Assembly: GCA_024277955.1 (NCBI GenBank)
Contig: JAJRUE010000054.1
Coordinates: forward strand, 1 to 47,101
Length of the DNA stretch: 47,101 nucleotides
From: Alphaproteobacteria bacterium
GTDB lineage: Bacteria > Pseudomonadota > Alphaproteobacteria > Rhodobacterales > Rhodobacteraceae
Direction: 5' to 3'
Position 1 is the stretch's first letter, and each line of letters starts with the position of its first letter. Below, one piece after another: positions 1 through 7,694 of this stretch. Position numbers and translations under genes: made by a program. Under the pieces are notes generated by a model, which searched no databases, had not been told where the DNA came from, and worked only from the letters and a program-made list of their open reading frames with translations.

Positions 1-1
1 C

Positions 2-121
2 GGCATGGGCGCGGAAATCGGCATCGCCACCGGCAAGATGCACGCCCGTGGCCCGGTGGGGGCGGAACAGCTGACCAGTTTCAAATACCTGGTGGAAGGC
101 GAGGGCGCCACGCGGGCCTAG
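2..121 (+). CDS. proA: Glutamate-5-semialdehyde dehydrogenase (gamma-glutamyl phosphate reductase), 3' end only
   Basis: The first 40 codons in frame 2 read [20 protein letters not shown]..., ending in GATRA and a TAG. This matches the conserved C-terminus of ProA, where the G-F/M-G-A-E ... K-x-H-A-R-G-P block is followed by a short tail ending in -IRA or -TRA. ProA reduces gamma-glutamyl phosphate to glutamate 5-semialdehyde in proline synthesis. Only the tail is inside the window, so catalytic residues cannot be checked. A dispersed inverted-repeat element begins directly at its stop codon, and three hairpins lie between it and the convergent dcd gene. Confidence 0.85.
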   Translation, partial: GMGAEIGIATGKMHARGPVGAEQLTSFKYLVEGEGATRA

Positions 122-276
122 AGCATGTCGCGTCTGACTGAATTCACTTCGCCCGGGTCGCGCAGCGGCCCGGGCATGCGCCCGCCCGCCCCAAGGCGGG
201 CGCATTCGCGCCCACCCGGGCGGCCGCCTGCCCTCCGTCCGGAAACGAGGTGAATCCGATCAGGTGCGACAGGCAC
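121..276. repeat. MITE-like intergenic element, copy A
   Basis: A roughly 156 bp element with imperfect terminal inverted repeats. The left end contains TGTCGCGTCTGACTGAATTC and the right end, reverse complemented, TGTCGCACCTGATCGGATTC. The core is GC-rich and self-complementary (CGCCCGGG, GCGCCCGCCCGCC, GGCGGGCGCA, GCGCCCACCCGGGCGG). Near-identical copies lie at 6928-7113 (opposite orientation) and 23379-23534. No coding capacity is visible. Confidence 0.75.
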
Positions 277-301
277 TAGATTCGGGCGCCTGAGCCCCTC
301 C

Positions 302-365
302 GCCCCGCAAGTGCAACGGGGCAAGGTTTTTGCAAAAACCTTGCAAGGCGCTTGCAAGCGCCTTG
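302..365. terminator. Three consecutive stem-loops between convergent proA and dcd
   Basis: Stem 1 pairs GCCCCG (302-307) with CGGGGC (317-322). Stem 2 is a perfect 24-base palindrome at 321-344 with a TTTTTGCAAAAA centre. Stem 3 is a perfect 22-base palindrome at 344-365. They sit between the 3' ends of two convergent genes, where a bidirectional terminator is expected. The termination role is inferred; the palindromes are read directly. Confidence 0.6.
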
Positions 366-387
366 GCCCAGGCCCGGCCGGGGGCGC

Positions 388-1473
388 TCAGGCCCGGAAG
401 TGTTTGGACAGTTTCAGCCCCTGGCCCTGGTAGTTCGACTTGATCCCGGCGCCATACAGGGTTTCGGGCAGGCTTTGCATCTGCTCATAGACCAGCCGGC
501 CCACCACCTGGGCGTGTTCCAGCACAAACGGCGCTTCGTGGCAGCGCACTTCCAGCACCCCGCGCGATCCCGCGCCCCCGGCGGCGGCGTGGCCAAAACC
601 GGGGTCGAAGAACCCGGCGTAATGCACCCGGAATTCGCCCACCATGGCCAGATAGGGCGCCATTTCGGCGGCGCAGTCGGGCGGGATATGCACCGCTTCC
701 CGGCTGACCAGGATGTAGAAGGCGCCGGGGTCCAGGATGATCCGGCCCCGCCTGGTGCGGATCTCCTCCCAGAACTCCGCCGGGTCATAGGCGCCGATCC
801 GGTCCAGGTCGATCACCCCGGAATGCGGCTTGGCGCGGTAGCCCACAAGGTCGCCGTCCCGGCCATCGCCGCCGGGCTGCAGGTCGACCGAAAACCCCAG
901 CCCGTCCGAGATAACCGCCTCTCCCGACACCAGCGCCACCTTGGCGTGGCGCGCGCGCAGGGCGTCGTCGTCCAGCACCGCCTGGCCCCGGCGGAACCGG
1001 ATCTGGTTCAGCCGCATCCCCGGCCGCACCAGGACCGAAAACGACCGCGGGCAGATCTCGGCGTAAAGCGGGCCGCTGTAGCCCGACGCCACCCGGTCGA
1101 ATTCCACGCCGCCATCGGTGATCATCCGGGTCAAGAGATCCAGCCGCCCGGTCGAGCTTTTGGCGTCGGCCACCGCCTGTACGCCCGCGGGCAGGGCCAG
1201 GCTTTCCATCAGCGGCACCACATAGACGCAGCCCTTTTCCAGCACCGCGCCATCGCTGAGGTCCACCCGGTGCATTTCGAATTCGCGCAGCCGGTCGCGC
1301 ACGGTCCCGCCCTGGCCCGCCAGGAAGGAGGCGCGCACCCGGTAGGCCATATCGCCCAGCCGCAGGTCCAGCGACGCCGGCTGCACCTGTTCGCGCGCCA
1401 CCGGCGCCGTGGCCCGGATCGCGCCGCTGTCGACAAGCCGGCGTATCGCGTGGTCTGGAAGAACGCCCGTCAT
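388..1473 (-). CDS. dcd: 2'-deoxycytidine 5'-triphosphate deaminase, two-domain type
   Basis: The 361-residue product starts MTGVLPDHAIRRLVDSGAI and belongs to the long dCTP deaminase family of Alphaproteobacteria, in which two dUTPase-like domains are fused (classical bacterial Dcd is about 190 residues). Visible family signatures include QPASLDLRLGD near residue 31, the VADAKSSTGRLD segment, and SGYSGPLYAEICPRSFSVLVRPGMRLNQIRF. The enzyme deaminates dCTP to dUTP in the cytoplasm for thymidylate supply. An in-frame ATG at 1531-1533 would add 20 residues rich in Cys and Pro with no family support, so the start at 1471-1473 is preferred. It lies 100 bases downstream of tRNA-Pro on the same strand. 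Confidence 0.9.
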   Translation of the reverse strand: MTGVLPDHAIRRLVDSGAIRATAPVAREQVQPASLDLRLGDMAYRVRASFLAGQGGTVRDRLREFEMHRVDLSDGAVLEKGCVYVVPLMESLALPAGVQAVADAKSSTGRLDLLTRMITDGGVEFDRVASGYSGPLYAEICPRSFSVLVRPGMRLNQIRFRRGQAVLDDDALRARHAKVALVSGEAVISDGLGFSVDLQPGGDGRDGDLVGYRAKPHSGVIDLDRIGAYDPAEFWEEIRTRRGRIILDPGAFYILVSREAVHIPPDCAAEMAPYLAMVGEFRVHYAGFFDPGFGHAAAGGAGSRGVLEVRCHEAPFVLEHAQVVGRLVYEQMQSLPETLYGAGIKSNYQGQGLKLSKHFRA

Positions 1474-1573
1474 CGGTATCCGCCCCCCTGGACAGCCTGC
1501 CCGGCACACCGCGCATGGCGGCTGGTCAGACAAAACGCCCGCCGCCCTGGGGGCGGGGGCGTTGTCGTTGTGT

Positions 1574-1650
1574 TGGTCGGGCTAGCAGGACTCGAACCTG
1601 CGACCTTCCGTCCCCCAGACGGACGCGCTACCAGACTGCGCCATAGCCCG
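1574..1650 (-). tRNA. tRNA-Pro, anticodon GGG
   Basis: Read on the minus strand, the gene folds into a complete cloverleaf: acceptor stem CGGGCTA/TAGCCCG, D arm with GGTAGCGC, anticodon stem TCCGT/ACGGA enclosing loop CTGGGGG, T arm GCAGGTTCGAGTCCTGC, discriminator A and an encoded CCA. The anticodon at loop positions 34-36 is GGG with G37, as expected for tRNA-Pro reading CCC/CCU. It lies between merR (64 bases upstream) and dcd, all on the same strand. Confidence 0.96.
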
Positions 1651-1714
1651 ACTTGGGCCCCTAAATAATGCTTTTGCGCGCGGGGGCAAGCAGGAAAGAT
1701 CATCGCCGGTGGCT

Positions 1715-2842
1715 TCAGGTGTCGCTGCCGGATCCGGCGGGCTGCGCGTCCATGCGTTCGCGCAGCGCAACCAGCTTGTCATGCAGCGGGCGGAGCGCCG
1801 CCGGGTCGGGCCGGGCGCCGGCGGGGGCGCGGGCGGCGCGGCGCAACGCGCCGGTGATCAGCGGTGCCGCCGGCGGGGCCGATTCGTCCGTATCGTCGCT
1901 GGGCGGGTCTTCCGGGATCAAGGCCCCCATGCGCGGCGGCTGTTCCCCGGCAAGCGTTCTGGCGGCGCGGTAGCCGGTGACCGGCGGCTCGTCCGCGGGG
2001 GCTTGCGCTGCCGCGTCGTCCAGCAGATCGCCGCGCGGGCCGTAGCGGGGCGCGTCGCCGCCCTCGGGCGGCTGGGCCTGGGGAGGATGCGCGGCGGCGG
2101 GGGCCTGATCCGGGGCCGGATCGGCGGGCGGCGCGGTGGTTGTCTCGCCAGCCGGCTCGGCGGGTTTCAGGGGCACGACGTTTTCCGGCGCTTCGGGTTC
2201 CACGTCCACGGCCATCGGCGCGTCGTCGTCGGGCGTCTCCGCGGGCGTCTCTGCGGGCGCTGCGGGATCGGCGGGCGCGGCATCAGCGGAAGCGGCATTG
2301 GCGGGCGACGCCTCGGCCGGTGGCGGTGCCTCCGTCGCCGCGGCGGGCTGGGCGGGTTGCGAGGGCGGCGCGGGCGACAGGGCCGGGGCATCGGGCGCTG
2401 TTTCGGGCGGGGTTTCCGGCGGGGCCTCCGGGGCGGCTTCGGGCGGGGTTTCGCGGGCGGCTTCGGGGGCGGAGGCCCGGGGCGGGGCCTCGGTCGCGGT
2501 TGCCTCGATCACCTCGCCACCGGGCGGGGCCTGCAGGGTGCCATCGGCCCGGGCGCTGTCTTCGCCCGGCAGCGGCGGCGACATCTCGGACACGTGGCGC
2601 AGCCCTTCTTCGCGCAGCAGTTTCTGCACCCCGCGGATGGTCATGCCGTCATCGTGCAGCAGCTTGCGGATGCCGCCCAGCAGTTCCATGTCGCGGGGCC
2701 GGTAGTAGCGCCGCCCGCCGGCCCGCTTGACCGGCTTCACCTGGGCAAAGCGGCTTTCCCAGAAGCGCAGCACATGCGTCGGGATGCCAAGCCAGTCGGC
2801 CACTTCCGAGATGGTGCGAAAGGCGTCGGGCGACTTGTCCAT
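1715..2842 (-). CDS. MerR family transcriptional regulator with a long Pro/Ala/Glu-rich C-terminal extension
   Basis: Residues 10-80 form a MerR-type winged helix: [25 protein letters not shown], then the wing [35 protein letters not shown]. After about residue 95 the protein becomes a roughly 200-residue low-complexity stretch of Pro, Ala, Glu and Thr, followed by a more ordinary C-terminal segment ([15 protein letters not shown], then [17 protein letters not shown]). No Cys-rich metal site is visible, so the inducer is unknown. The start lies 18 bases after the ihfA stop, suggesting cotranscription, which is common for alphaproteobacterial ihfA loci. The DNA-binding call is firm; the regulon is unknown. 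Confidence 0.85.
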   Translation of the reverse strand: MDKSPDAFRTISEVADWLGIPTHVLRFWESRFAQVKPVKRAGGRRYYRPRDMELLGGIRKLLHDDGMTIRGVQKLLREEGLRHVSEMSPPLPGEDSARADGTLQAPPGGEVIEATATEAPPRASAPEAARETPPEAAPEAPPETPPETAPDAPALSPAPPSQPAQPAAATEAPPPAEASPANAASADAAPADPAAPAETPAETPDDDAPMAVDVEPEAPENVVPLKPAEPAGETTTAPPADPAPDQAPAAAHPPQAQPPEGGDAPRYGPRGDLLDDAAAQAPADEPPVTGYRAARTLAGEQPPRMGALIPEDPPSDDTDESAPPAAPLITGALRRAARAPAGARPDPAALRPLHDKLVALRERMDAQPAGSGSDT

Positions 2843-2860
2843 CCGGCTGACCCTTACCTT

Positions 2861-3163
2861 TTATTTGCGGTTGCCGGCAGCGACCCGTTCTTTCATCAGT
2901 TGCGAAGGGCGGAAGGTCAGTACCCGGCGCGGAGAGATCGGCACTTCTTCCCCGGTCTTCGGGTTGCGGCCGACGCGGGCCGCCTTGTCGCGGACCTTGA
3001 AGGTGCCAAAGGACGAAATCTTGACCGTCTCGCCGGCCACCAGGGCGTCGGAAATGTGGTCGAGGACGGATTCGACCAACTGGGCCGATTCGTTGCGCGA
3101 CAGACCGACTTCGCGGAACACCGCTTCCGACAGATCCATCCTTGTCAAAGTGCCTTCGCTCAT
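2861..3163 (-). CDS. ihfA: Integration host factor subunit alpha
   Basis: The 100-residue product has the HU/IHF fold: N-terminal dimerisation helices ([36 protein letters not shown]), then [51 protein letters not shown]. The [22 protein letters not shown] block holds the DNA-intercalating proline of the beta-arm and the family signature. IHF bends DNA and shapes promoters, replication and recombination sites. The start at 3161-3163 is preceded by AGGGGG and gives the normal family length; an ATG ten codons upstream would add an atypical tail. It follows fabH on the same strand and precedes merR. Confidence 0.95.
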   Translation of the reverse strand: MSEGTLTRMDLSEAVFREVGLSRNESAQLVESVLDHISDALVAGETVKISSFGTFKVRDKAARVGRNPKTGEEVPISPRRVLTFRPSQLMKERVAAGNRK

Positions 3164-3262
3164 TCTATCCCCCTGTCTGGTTTTCAGAACCATAGGTCGC
3201 GGGCAATTTACGAGTCAATATCAAGACCTTGCCCAGCGCTGTTAATAGGCCATTTCCGGCCC

Positions 3263-4237
3263 CTACCAGCGCAAAACCACCGATCCCCAGGCCAAACCGC
3301 CGCCGATCGCCTCGAGCAGCAGCACATCGCCGGGCTGAAACTTGCCCGCCTGCTTGCCATGCGCCAGCGCCAGGGGAATCGATGCGGCCGAGGTATTGCC
3401 GTGATCCTGGAGCGTCACGATCACCCGCTCCATCGGCAGGCCCAGCTTTTTGGCGGTGCCGGCGATGATGCGGATATTGGCCTGGTGGGGCACGATCCAG
3501 TCCAGGTCGCCGTCGCCGAGACCGGCGCGTTCCAGCGATGCGCGCGCGGTTTCGGCCAGCTTGTTCACCGCCTGCTTGAACAGCTCGGGGCCCTGCATCT
3601 TGAGCACCCCGACCGTGCCGGTGGACGACACCCCGCCATCCACATAGAGCAGTTCGCGCTGGCTGCCGTCGGAATTCAGATCCACCGACAGGATGCCCCG
3701 GTCGGCCGGCGTTCCGTCGCCCTCGGCGGCTTCCAGCACCAGCGCCCCGGCGCCGTCGCCGAACAGCACGCAGGTGGCCCGGTCGGTGAAATCGAGGATC
3801 CGCGAAAAGGTTTCGGCGCCGATGATCAGCACCCGGCGCGCCTGGCCCGAGATGATCAGCGCATTGGCATTGGCCAGCGCAAAGATGAACCCGGCGCAGA
3901 CCGCCTGCACGTCAAAGGCGTAGCTGGCGCGCGCGCCGATCTTTTCCTGCACGATGGTGGCGGTCGAGGGAAAGGTCAGATCCGGGGTCGAGGTGGCGAG
4001 AATGATCGCGTCGATGTCCGAGGCCTCAAGCCCGGCGTCGTCCAGCGCCCGGCGCGCCGCGATCGCCGCCATGTCGGACGTGGTTTCGCCCTGGGCCGCG
4101 AAATGCCGGCGTTCGATACCGCTGCGGGTGCGGATCCATTCGTCGGATGTGTCCAGGGTCCTGGTGAATTCGTCGTTTTCCACCACCCGCTCGGGCAGGT
4201 AATGCCCCAGGCCCCGCACCACTGCCCGCACCGTCAT
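3263..4237 (-). CDS. fabH: Beta-ketoacyl-ACP synthase III
   Basis: The 324-residue protein matches FabH end to end. The catalytic triad is visible as Cys114 (AVCAGF), His251 (PHQANIR) and Asn281 (HGNTSAAS). The N-terminal SDEWIRTRSGIERRHFA block is also typical. FabH condenses acetyl-CoA with malonyl-ACP to start fatty acid synthesis. The gene starts 3 bases after the plsX stop, in the conserved order rpmF-plsX-fabH, which links phospholipid and fatty-acid initiation. Confidence 0.97.
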   Translation of the reverse strand: MTVRAVVRGLGHYLPERVVENDEFTRTLDTSDEWIRTRSGIERRHFAAQGETTSDMAAIAARRALDDAGLEASDIDAIILATSTPDLTFPSTATIVQEKIGARASYAFDVQAVCAGFIFALANANALIISGQARRVLIIGAETFSRILDFTDRATCVLFGDGAGALVLEAAEGDGTPADRGILSVDLNSDGSQRELLYVDGGVSSTGTVGVLKMQGPELFKQAVNKLAETARASLERAGLGDGDLDWIVPHQANIRIIAGTAKKLGLPMERVIVTLQDHGNTSAASIPLALAHGKQAGKFQPGDVLLLEAIGGGLAWGSVVLRW

Positions 4238-4240
4238 TGC

Positions 4241-5365
4241 CTATGCACCACTGTTATTGTTGTTTTCGTCTTCGTTCCCGGCGTCATTGTGGCCCGGCAC
4301 CCCGGCCGATGCAACCCGCGCCGCCAGCCGTTCCTGAAAGCCGCCCTGGGCCAGTTGCGCCGCCAGTCCGACCGCCGCCGCCACCCCGGTTTCGTCGGCC
4401 GAGCCGTGCGACTTGATCACCGTGCCGTTCAGCCCCAGGAACACCCCGCCGTTGACCCGGCGCGGGTCGATCCGCCGGTTCAGCCGCTTGAGCGAGCTCA
4501 GCGCCAGCAGCGCCGCGATCCGGGCAAAGGGCGTGGCCTTGAAGGCCTGGCGCAGCAGTTCTCCGATCAGGCTGGCGGTGCCTTCGCCGGTCTTCAGCGC
4601 CACATTGCCGGTAAAGCCGTCGGTCACGATCACGTCCACCCGGTCCGACGGAATATCGCCGCCCTCGACAAAGCCCAGATAGTCGAAAGCGCCAAGGTCG
4701 GCCTTTTCGGCGATCAGCTCGTTTGCGCTTTTCAGTTCCGGGCGGCCCTTGTGTTCTTCGGTGCCGACGTTCAGCAGCCCGACCCGCGGGCGCGCCAGCC
4801 CCAGCCCGTTGCGCGCATAGGACGCGCCCATCAGCGCATATTGCAGCAGGTCGCATTCGTCGGCGCGGATATCGGCGCCCACGTCCAGCATGATGTTGAA
4901 ACCGCCCGGATTGCGCGACGGCCACAGGCAGGCGATCGCCGGGCGGTTGACGCCGGGCAGCTTGCGCAGCCGGATCATGGAAATCGCCATCAGCGCGCCG
5001 GTGTTGCCGCACGACACCGCGACCGAAGCCTGGCCGTCGCGCACGCATTCGATCGCCGACCACATCGAAGTGTCCTTGCCGTTGCGCAACACGTGGCTGG
5101 GCTTGTCTTCCATCGACACCACGGCGCGCGCGTCGCGGATCTCGCAGCGCCCGGCCAGCACCCGGCGCTTGTCCACCAGCGGGCGCAGCACCTCTTCCGG
5201 GCCATGCAGCACGAAACCGGTGCCGGCCATTTTCGCGGCCGACAGCGCAACGCCGGCAACCACGGCTGCCGGCCCGCGATCGCCACCCATCGCGTCTACG
5301 GAAATGATCGTGCGTGGCGCAGCACCGGTGCCGGGCGAAACGAGGTTATTGTCGTTGGCCGTCAT
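4241..5365 (-). CDS. plsX: Phosphate acyltransferase PlsX
   Basis: The 374-residue product has the PlsX signatures ISVDAMGGDRGP near residue 20, GKDTSMWSAIECVRDGQASVAVSCGNTGALMAIS, and VDVIVTDGFTGNVALKTGEGTA. PlsX makes acyl-phosphate from acyl-ACP, the first step of bacterial phosphatidic acid synthesis with PlsY. The start at 5363-5365 (MTANDNN) lies 25 bases after the rpmF stop. An in-frame ATG further upstream would overlap rpmF and add a Lys/Arg-rich segment outside the family, so it was not used. Confidence 0.95.
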   Translation of the reverse strand: MTANDNNLVSPGTGAAPRTIISVDAMGGDRGPAAVVAGVALSAAKMAGTGFVLHGPEEVLRPLVDKRRVLAGRCEIRDARAVVSMEDKPSHVLRNGKDTSMWSAIECVRDGQASVAVSCGNTGALMAISMIRLRKLPGVNRPAIACLWPSRNPGGFNIMLDVGADIRADECDLLQYALMGASYARNGLGLARPRVGLLNVGTEEHKGRPELKSANELIAEKADLGAFDYLGFVEGGDIPSDRVDVIVTDGFTGNVALKTGEGTASLIGELLRQAFKATPFARIAALLALSSLKRLNRRIDPRRVNGGVFLGLNGTVIKSHGSADETGVAAAVGLAAQLAQGGFQERLAARVASAGVPGHNDAGNEDENNNNSGA

Positions 5366-5390
5366 GCCGGGGCTGCCGCCGGACCGGCGC

Positions 5391-5600
5391 TTAGGCCGCG
5401 TCTTCGTCGTCGAAGTCGATTTCGTCAGCAATCGCCACGACTTCGCGTTCGGCGTAGTGGCCGCAGGACGGGCACACGTGATGCGGACGCTTCAGTTCGC
5501 CGCATTCCGGGCACTCGGCCGGGTTGCCGGCAACCAGCGCATCATGGGCACGGCGCATGTTGCGCTTGGAGCGGGTAATCTTGTTCTGAGGGACAGCCAT
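5391..5600 (-). CDS. rpmF: 50S ribosomal protein L32
   Basis: The 69-residue protein begins [22 protein letters not shown], the standard L32 N-terminus, and carries a zinc-ribbon set of four cysteines at 30, 33, 43 and 46 (CPECG and CPSCG). The C-terminus is acidic ([11 protein letters not shown]). It is the first gene of the rpmF-plsX-fabH group and follows the DUF177 gene by 167 bases, the usual bacterial arrangement. Confidence 0.97.
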   Translation of the reverse strand: MAVPQNKITRSKRNMRRAHDALVAGNPAECPECGELKRPHHVCPSCGHYAEREVVAIADEIDFDDEDAA

Positions 5601-5767
5601 GTCACAAACCTCGGGCTATTCGGGGCATGGCCCCAGGTGAATTCAGGTCTTTCAAGGGTCTTACGCGTTCGTTTCGCCCCTGTCCAACCTATCTTGTAAA
5701 CGAGGCCGGGAACATACTGCGATTTTCCCCACGCGCAAGGCTTTTCTTGGCGGCTTGCGCGGCGGCT

Positions 5768-6331
5768 TCAGCCCTTGTCGCCAGACAGCTTGTCGCGCAG
5801 TTCCTGCAGGGCCGCAAAGGGCTTTACGTCGTCGTCGCTCAGCGGCTGCTTTCCCGGCTCGGTAAAGCTGGCGCGCTCCAGCTCGGCCCCCGGCGCGCGG
5901 GGAAACAGCGGCAGCGCCAGCGCCAGCGCTTCCACCATGACGCGGCCCGGATCGATGCTGTCGCCCAGTTCTTCGAGTGTGTCGTCGGCGGGCATTTCCA
6001 CTTCGCTGCCGGCTTCGAACTGCGGCAGATCGCGGCGAAACTCGCGGCGCACATCTTCGTCGATGCGGGTGGTGACCGGCGCCAGCGTGACGACGCAGGG
6101 CTGCACGACCGTGGCCCCAAGCCGGCCCGCCAGTTCCCAGTAGTCCGGGCCCAGCGGGCGGATTTCGCCGCTGAAGCTGAGCTTTGACAGCGATGTCAGG
6201 TCCAGCGCGGCGGCGATTTCGCGCAGCATTGCCGGCGCCGGGCGGATCGAGAACCGGGTCGGTTTGCGGGTTGGCAGGCTGGCCACGCGCAAAGCCTGGC
6301 TCCAGGGTTCGGAAGCGGTCGCGGCGGTCAT
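5768..6331 (-). CDS. DUF177 (YceD) family protein
   Basis: The 187-residue protein has the DUF177/YceD layout: an N-terminal beta-rich region (SKLSFSGEIRPLGPDYWELAGRLGATVVQPCVVTLAPVTTRIDEDVRREF) with the single Cys of the QPCVVTL motif, an acidic middle (EMPADDTLEELGDSIDPGRVMVEALALALPLFPRAPG) and a C-terminal PFAALQELRDKLSGDKG. Members are encoded next to rpmF across bacteria and are linked to 23S rRNA accumulation. ATG 6329-6331 with an upstream AGAAGG is preferred over an upstream in-frame start that would run into the divergent bamE leader. It is divergent from bamE with 77 bases between the starts. Confidence 0.88.
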   Translation of the reverse strand: MTAATASEPWSQALRVASLPTRKPTRFSIRPAPAMLREIAAALDLTSLSKLSFSGEIRPLGPDYWELAGRLGATVVQPCVVTLAPVTTRIDEDVRREFRRDLPQFEAGSEVEMPADDTLEELGDSIDPGRVMVEALALALPLFPRAPGAELERASFTEPGKQPLSDDDVKPFAALQELRDKLSGDKG

Positions 6332-6408
6332 GGCAAGCCTTCTTGAACAGGATCGAAACCTTCTGTAAGCCGGATAAAAGGCATGCGGCCACATGGCAAG
6401 GGGGCAAA

Positions 6409-6855
6409 ATGGCGGGATTGGGCAGGTGGATCGGCAAGTGGGGCGCGATCGCAGCCGTGCTTCTGCTGGCCGGATGCAGCGCGCAGTTCAGGAACCACGG
6501 CTATGTGCCCGACGAAGCGGCGCTGGCCAATATTGCCGTGGGCCGCGACACGCGCGACAGCGTCGCCCGGCTGATCGGCGCCCCGAGCGTGTCGGCGCTG
6601 GTGGGGGACGGTGCTTGGTACTATGTGGAAAGCCGCTTCAAGACCGTCGCCTGGATGGCGCCCAGGGAAGTCGACCGGGTGGTGGTGGCGATCAGCTTCG
6701 ACCGCGCCGGGCGGGTGGCGAATATCGAGAAGTTCGGGCTTGAGGACGGGGCGATCGTGACGCTTTCGCGCCGGGTGACCAAGACCACCTCGGACCGCAT
6801 CCCGTTCCTGCGCAAGGTCTTTGGCAATCTCGCCCAGGGCGGGCTGTTCAAGTAG
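6409..6855 (+). CDS. bamE: Outer membrane assembly lipoprotein BamE (SmpA/OmlA family)
   Basis: The 148-residue precursor has a lipoprotein signal peptide (WGAIAAVLLLAGC) with lipobox LAGC and acylated Cys23. The SmpA/OmlA domain follows: HGYVPDEAALANIAVGRDTRDSVARLIGAPSVSALVGDGAWYYVESRFKTVAWMAPREVDRVVVAISFD. BamE is a periplasm-facing lipoprotein of the BAM complex that inserts beta-barrel proteins into the outer membrane. The start at 6409 follows a strong AAGGGGG site. Upstream in-frame codons lie inside the divergent DUF177 gene and are not used. Confidence 0.92.
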   Translation: MAGLGRWIGKWGAIAAVLLLAGCSAQFRNHGYVPDEAALANIAVGRDTRDSVARLIGAPSVSALVGDGAWYYVESRFKTVAWMAPREVDRVVVAISFDRAGRVANIEKFGLEDGAIVTLSRRVTKTTSDRIPFLRKVFGNLAQGGLFK

Positions 6856-6927
6856 CGCAATCCGGGCGGTGGCATTCGCCTGGGGCGACGCTCTTGGTGC
6901 GCCATTTCTAACGCGATTCCCTAGTGT

Positions 6928-7113
6928 TGGAGTCTGTCGTACCTGATCGGGTCCGCCTCTTCTCCAGACGGAGGGCAGGCGGCCGCCCGGGTGGGCGCGA
7001 ATGCGCCCGCCGTTGCGCTGGAAGCGCACCAAAGGTGCGACGGGGCGGGCGGGCGCATGCCCGGGCCGTTGCGCGACCCGGGCTCAGTGAATTCAGTCAG
7101 ACGCGACGCGCTC
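6928..7113. repeat. MITE-like intergenic element, copy C (inverted, with about 30 extra bases)
   Basis: This is the reverse-complement relative of the element at 121-276, with the same terminal inverted repeats (GTCTGTCGTACCTGATCGG at the left; GAATTCAGTCAGACGCGACG at the right) and the same GC-rich core. Compared with the other copies it has about 30 extra bases in the central loop (around 7010-7042: CGTTGCGCTGGAAGCGCACC followed by AAAGGTGCGAC), which can pair with themselves. It fills most of the 290-base gap between bamE and msrB. Confidence 0.75.
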
Positions 7114-7145
7114 GAGCCGTGCCAACCGTTTCAGGCAGGGGGGGC

Positions 7146-7595
7146 TTACCCGTCCTGTTCCCCGTGCGGCACGAAGCGCAGCGCCACGCCGTTCATGCAG
7201 TAGCGCAGCCCCGTCGGTTGCGGCCCGTCGTCAAAGACATGGCCCAGATGGGCCTCGCAGCGGGCGCAATGCACTTCGGTCCGGCGCATGAACAGCTTGC
7301 GGTCCTGCGACGTGGCGATGCTGTCCGCGCCCAGCGGTTGCCAGAACGACGGCCAGCCGGTGCCGCTGTCGTATTTCGCCGCCGCGTCAAACAGCGGCTG
7401 GCCGCAGCAGACGCAGACGAACTGCCCGGGCCGGTCGGGAAAATCATCATGGCTGAAGGCGCGTTCGGTGGCGTGGCGGCGCGTCACCTGGTAGACCAGC
7501 GGCGACAGCTGCGCGCGCCATTGCTCGTCGGTTTTGGTGATCCGGTCCGGGGCGGTCTCGGGCTGGGGCGCGCGGGGCTTGGATTTGTCGGGCAT
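7146..7595 (-). CDS. msrB: Peptide-methionine (R)-S-oxide reductase
   Basis: The 149-residue MsrB has the zinc site Cys61/Cys64 (CVCCGQPLF) and Cys110/Cys113 (HCARCEAHLGHVF), the substrate loop KYDSGTGWPSFWQP, and the catalytic Cys133 in RYCMNGVALRF. It repairs methionine-R-sulfoxide in oxidised proteins. The chosen start (MPDKSKPRAP) gives a short charged N-terminus; an in-frame ATG 20 codons upstream is possible but lacks family support. It is divergent from the acyltransferase gene that follows. Confidence 0.95.
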   Translation of the reverse strand: MPDKSKPRAPQPETAPDRITKTDEQWRAQLSPLVYQVTRRHATERAFSHDDFPDRPGQFVCVCCGQPLFDAAAKYDSGTGWPSFWQPLGADSIATSQDRKLFMRRTEVHCARCEAHLGHVFDDGPQPTGLRYCMNGVALRFVPHGEQDG

Positions 7596-7694
7596 CGTGG
7601 CCGGGGTCCTCGGGTCTGTTGGCTTGCGCTTGTGCAGGGCGCGGCGAAGGCTCATAACTGGGGCGCAACTGGCCCCGGATCAAGAGATACTGCG

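Noticed and set aside
1709-5578. A 1289-codon open frame on the plus strand
   Set aside because: It runs antisense through merR, ihfA, fabH and plsX, all clear genes. High GC keeps stop codons out of the antisense frames; its Arg/Gly/His-rich translation has no family features.
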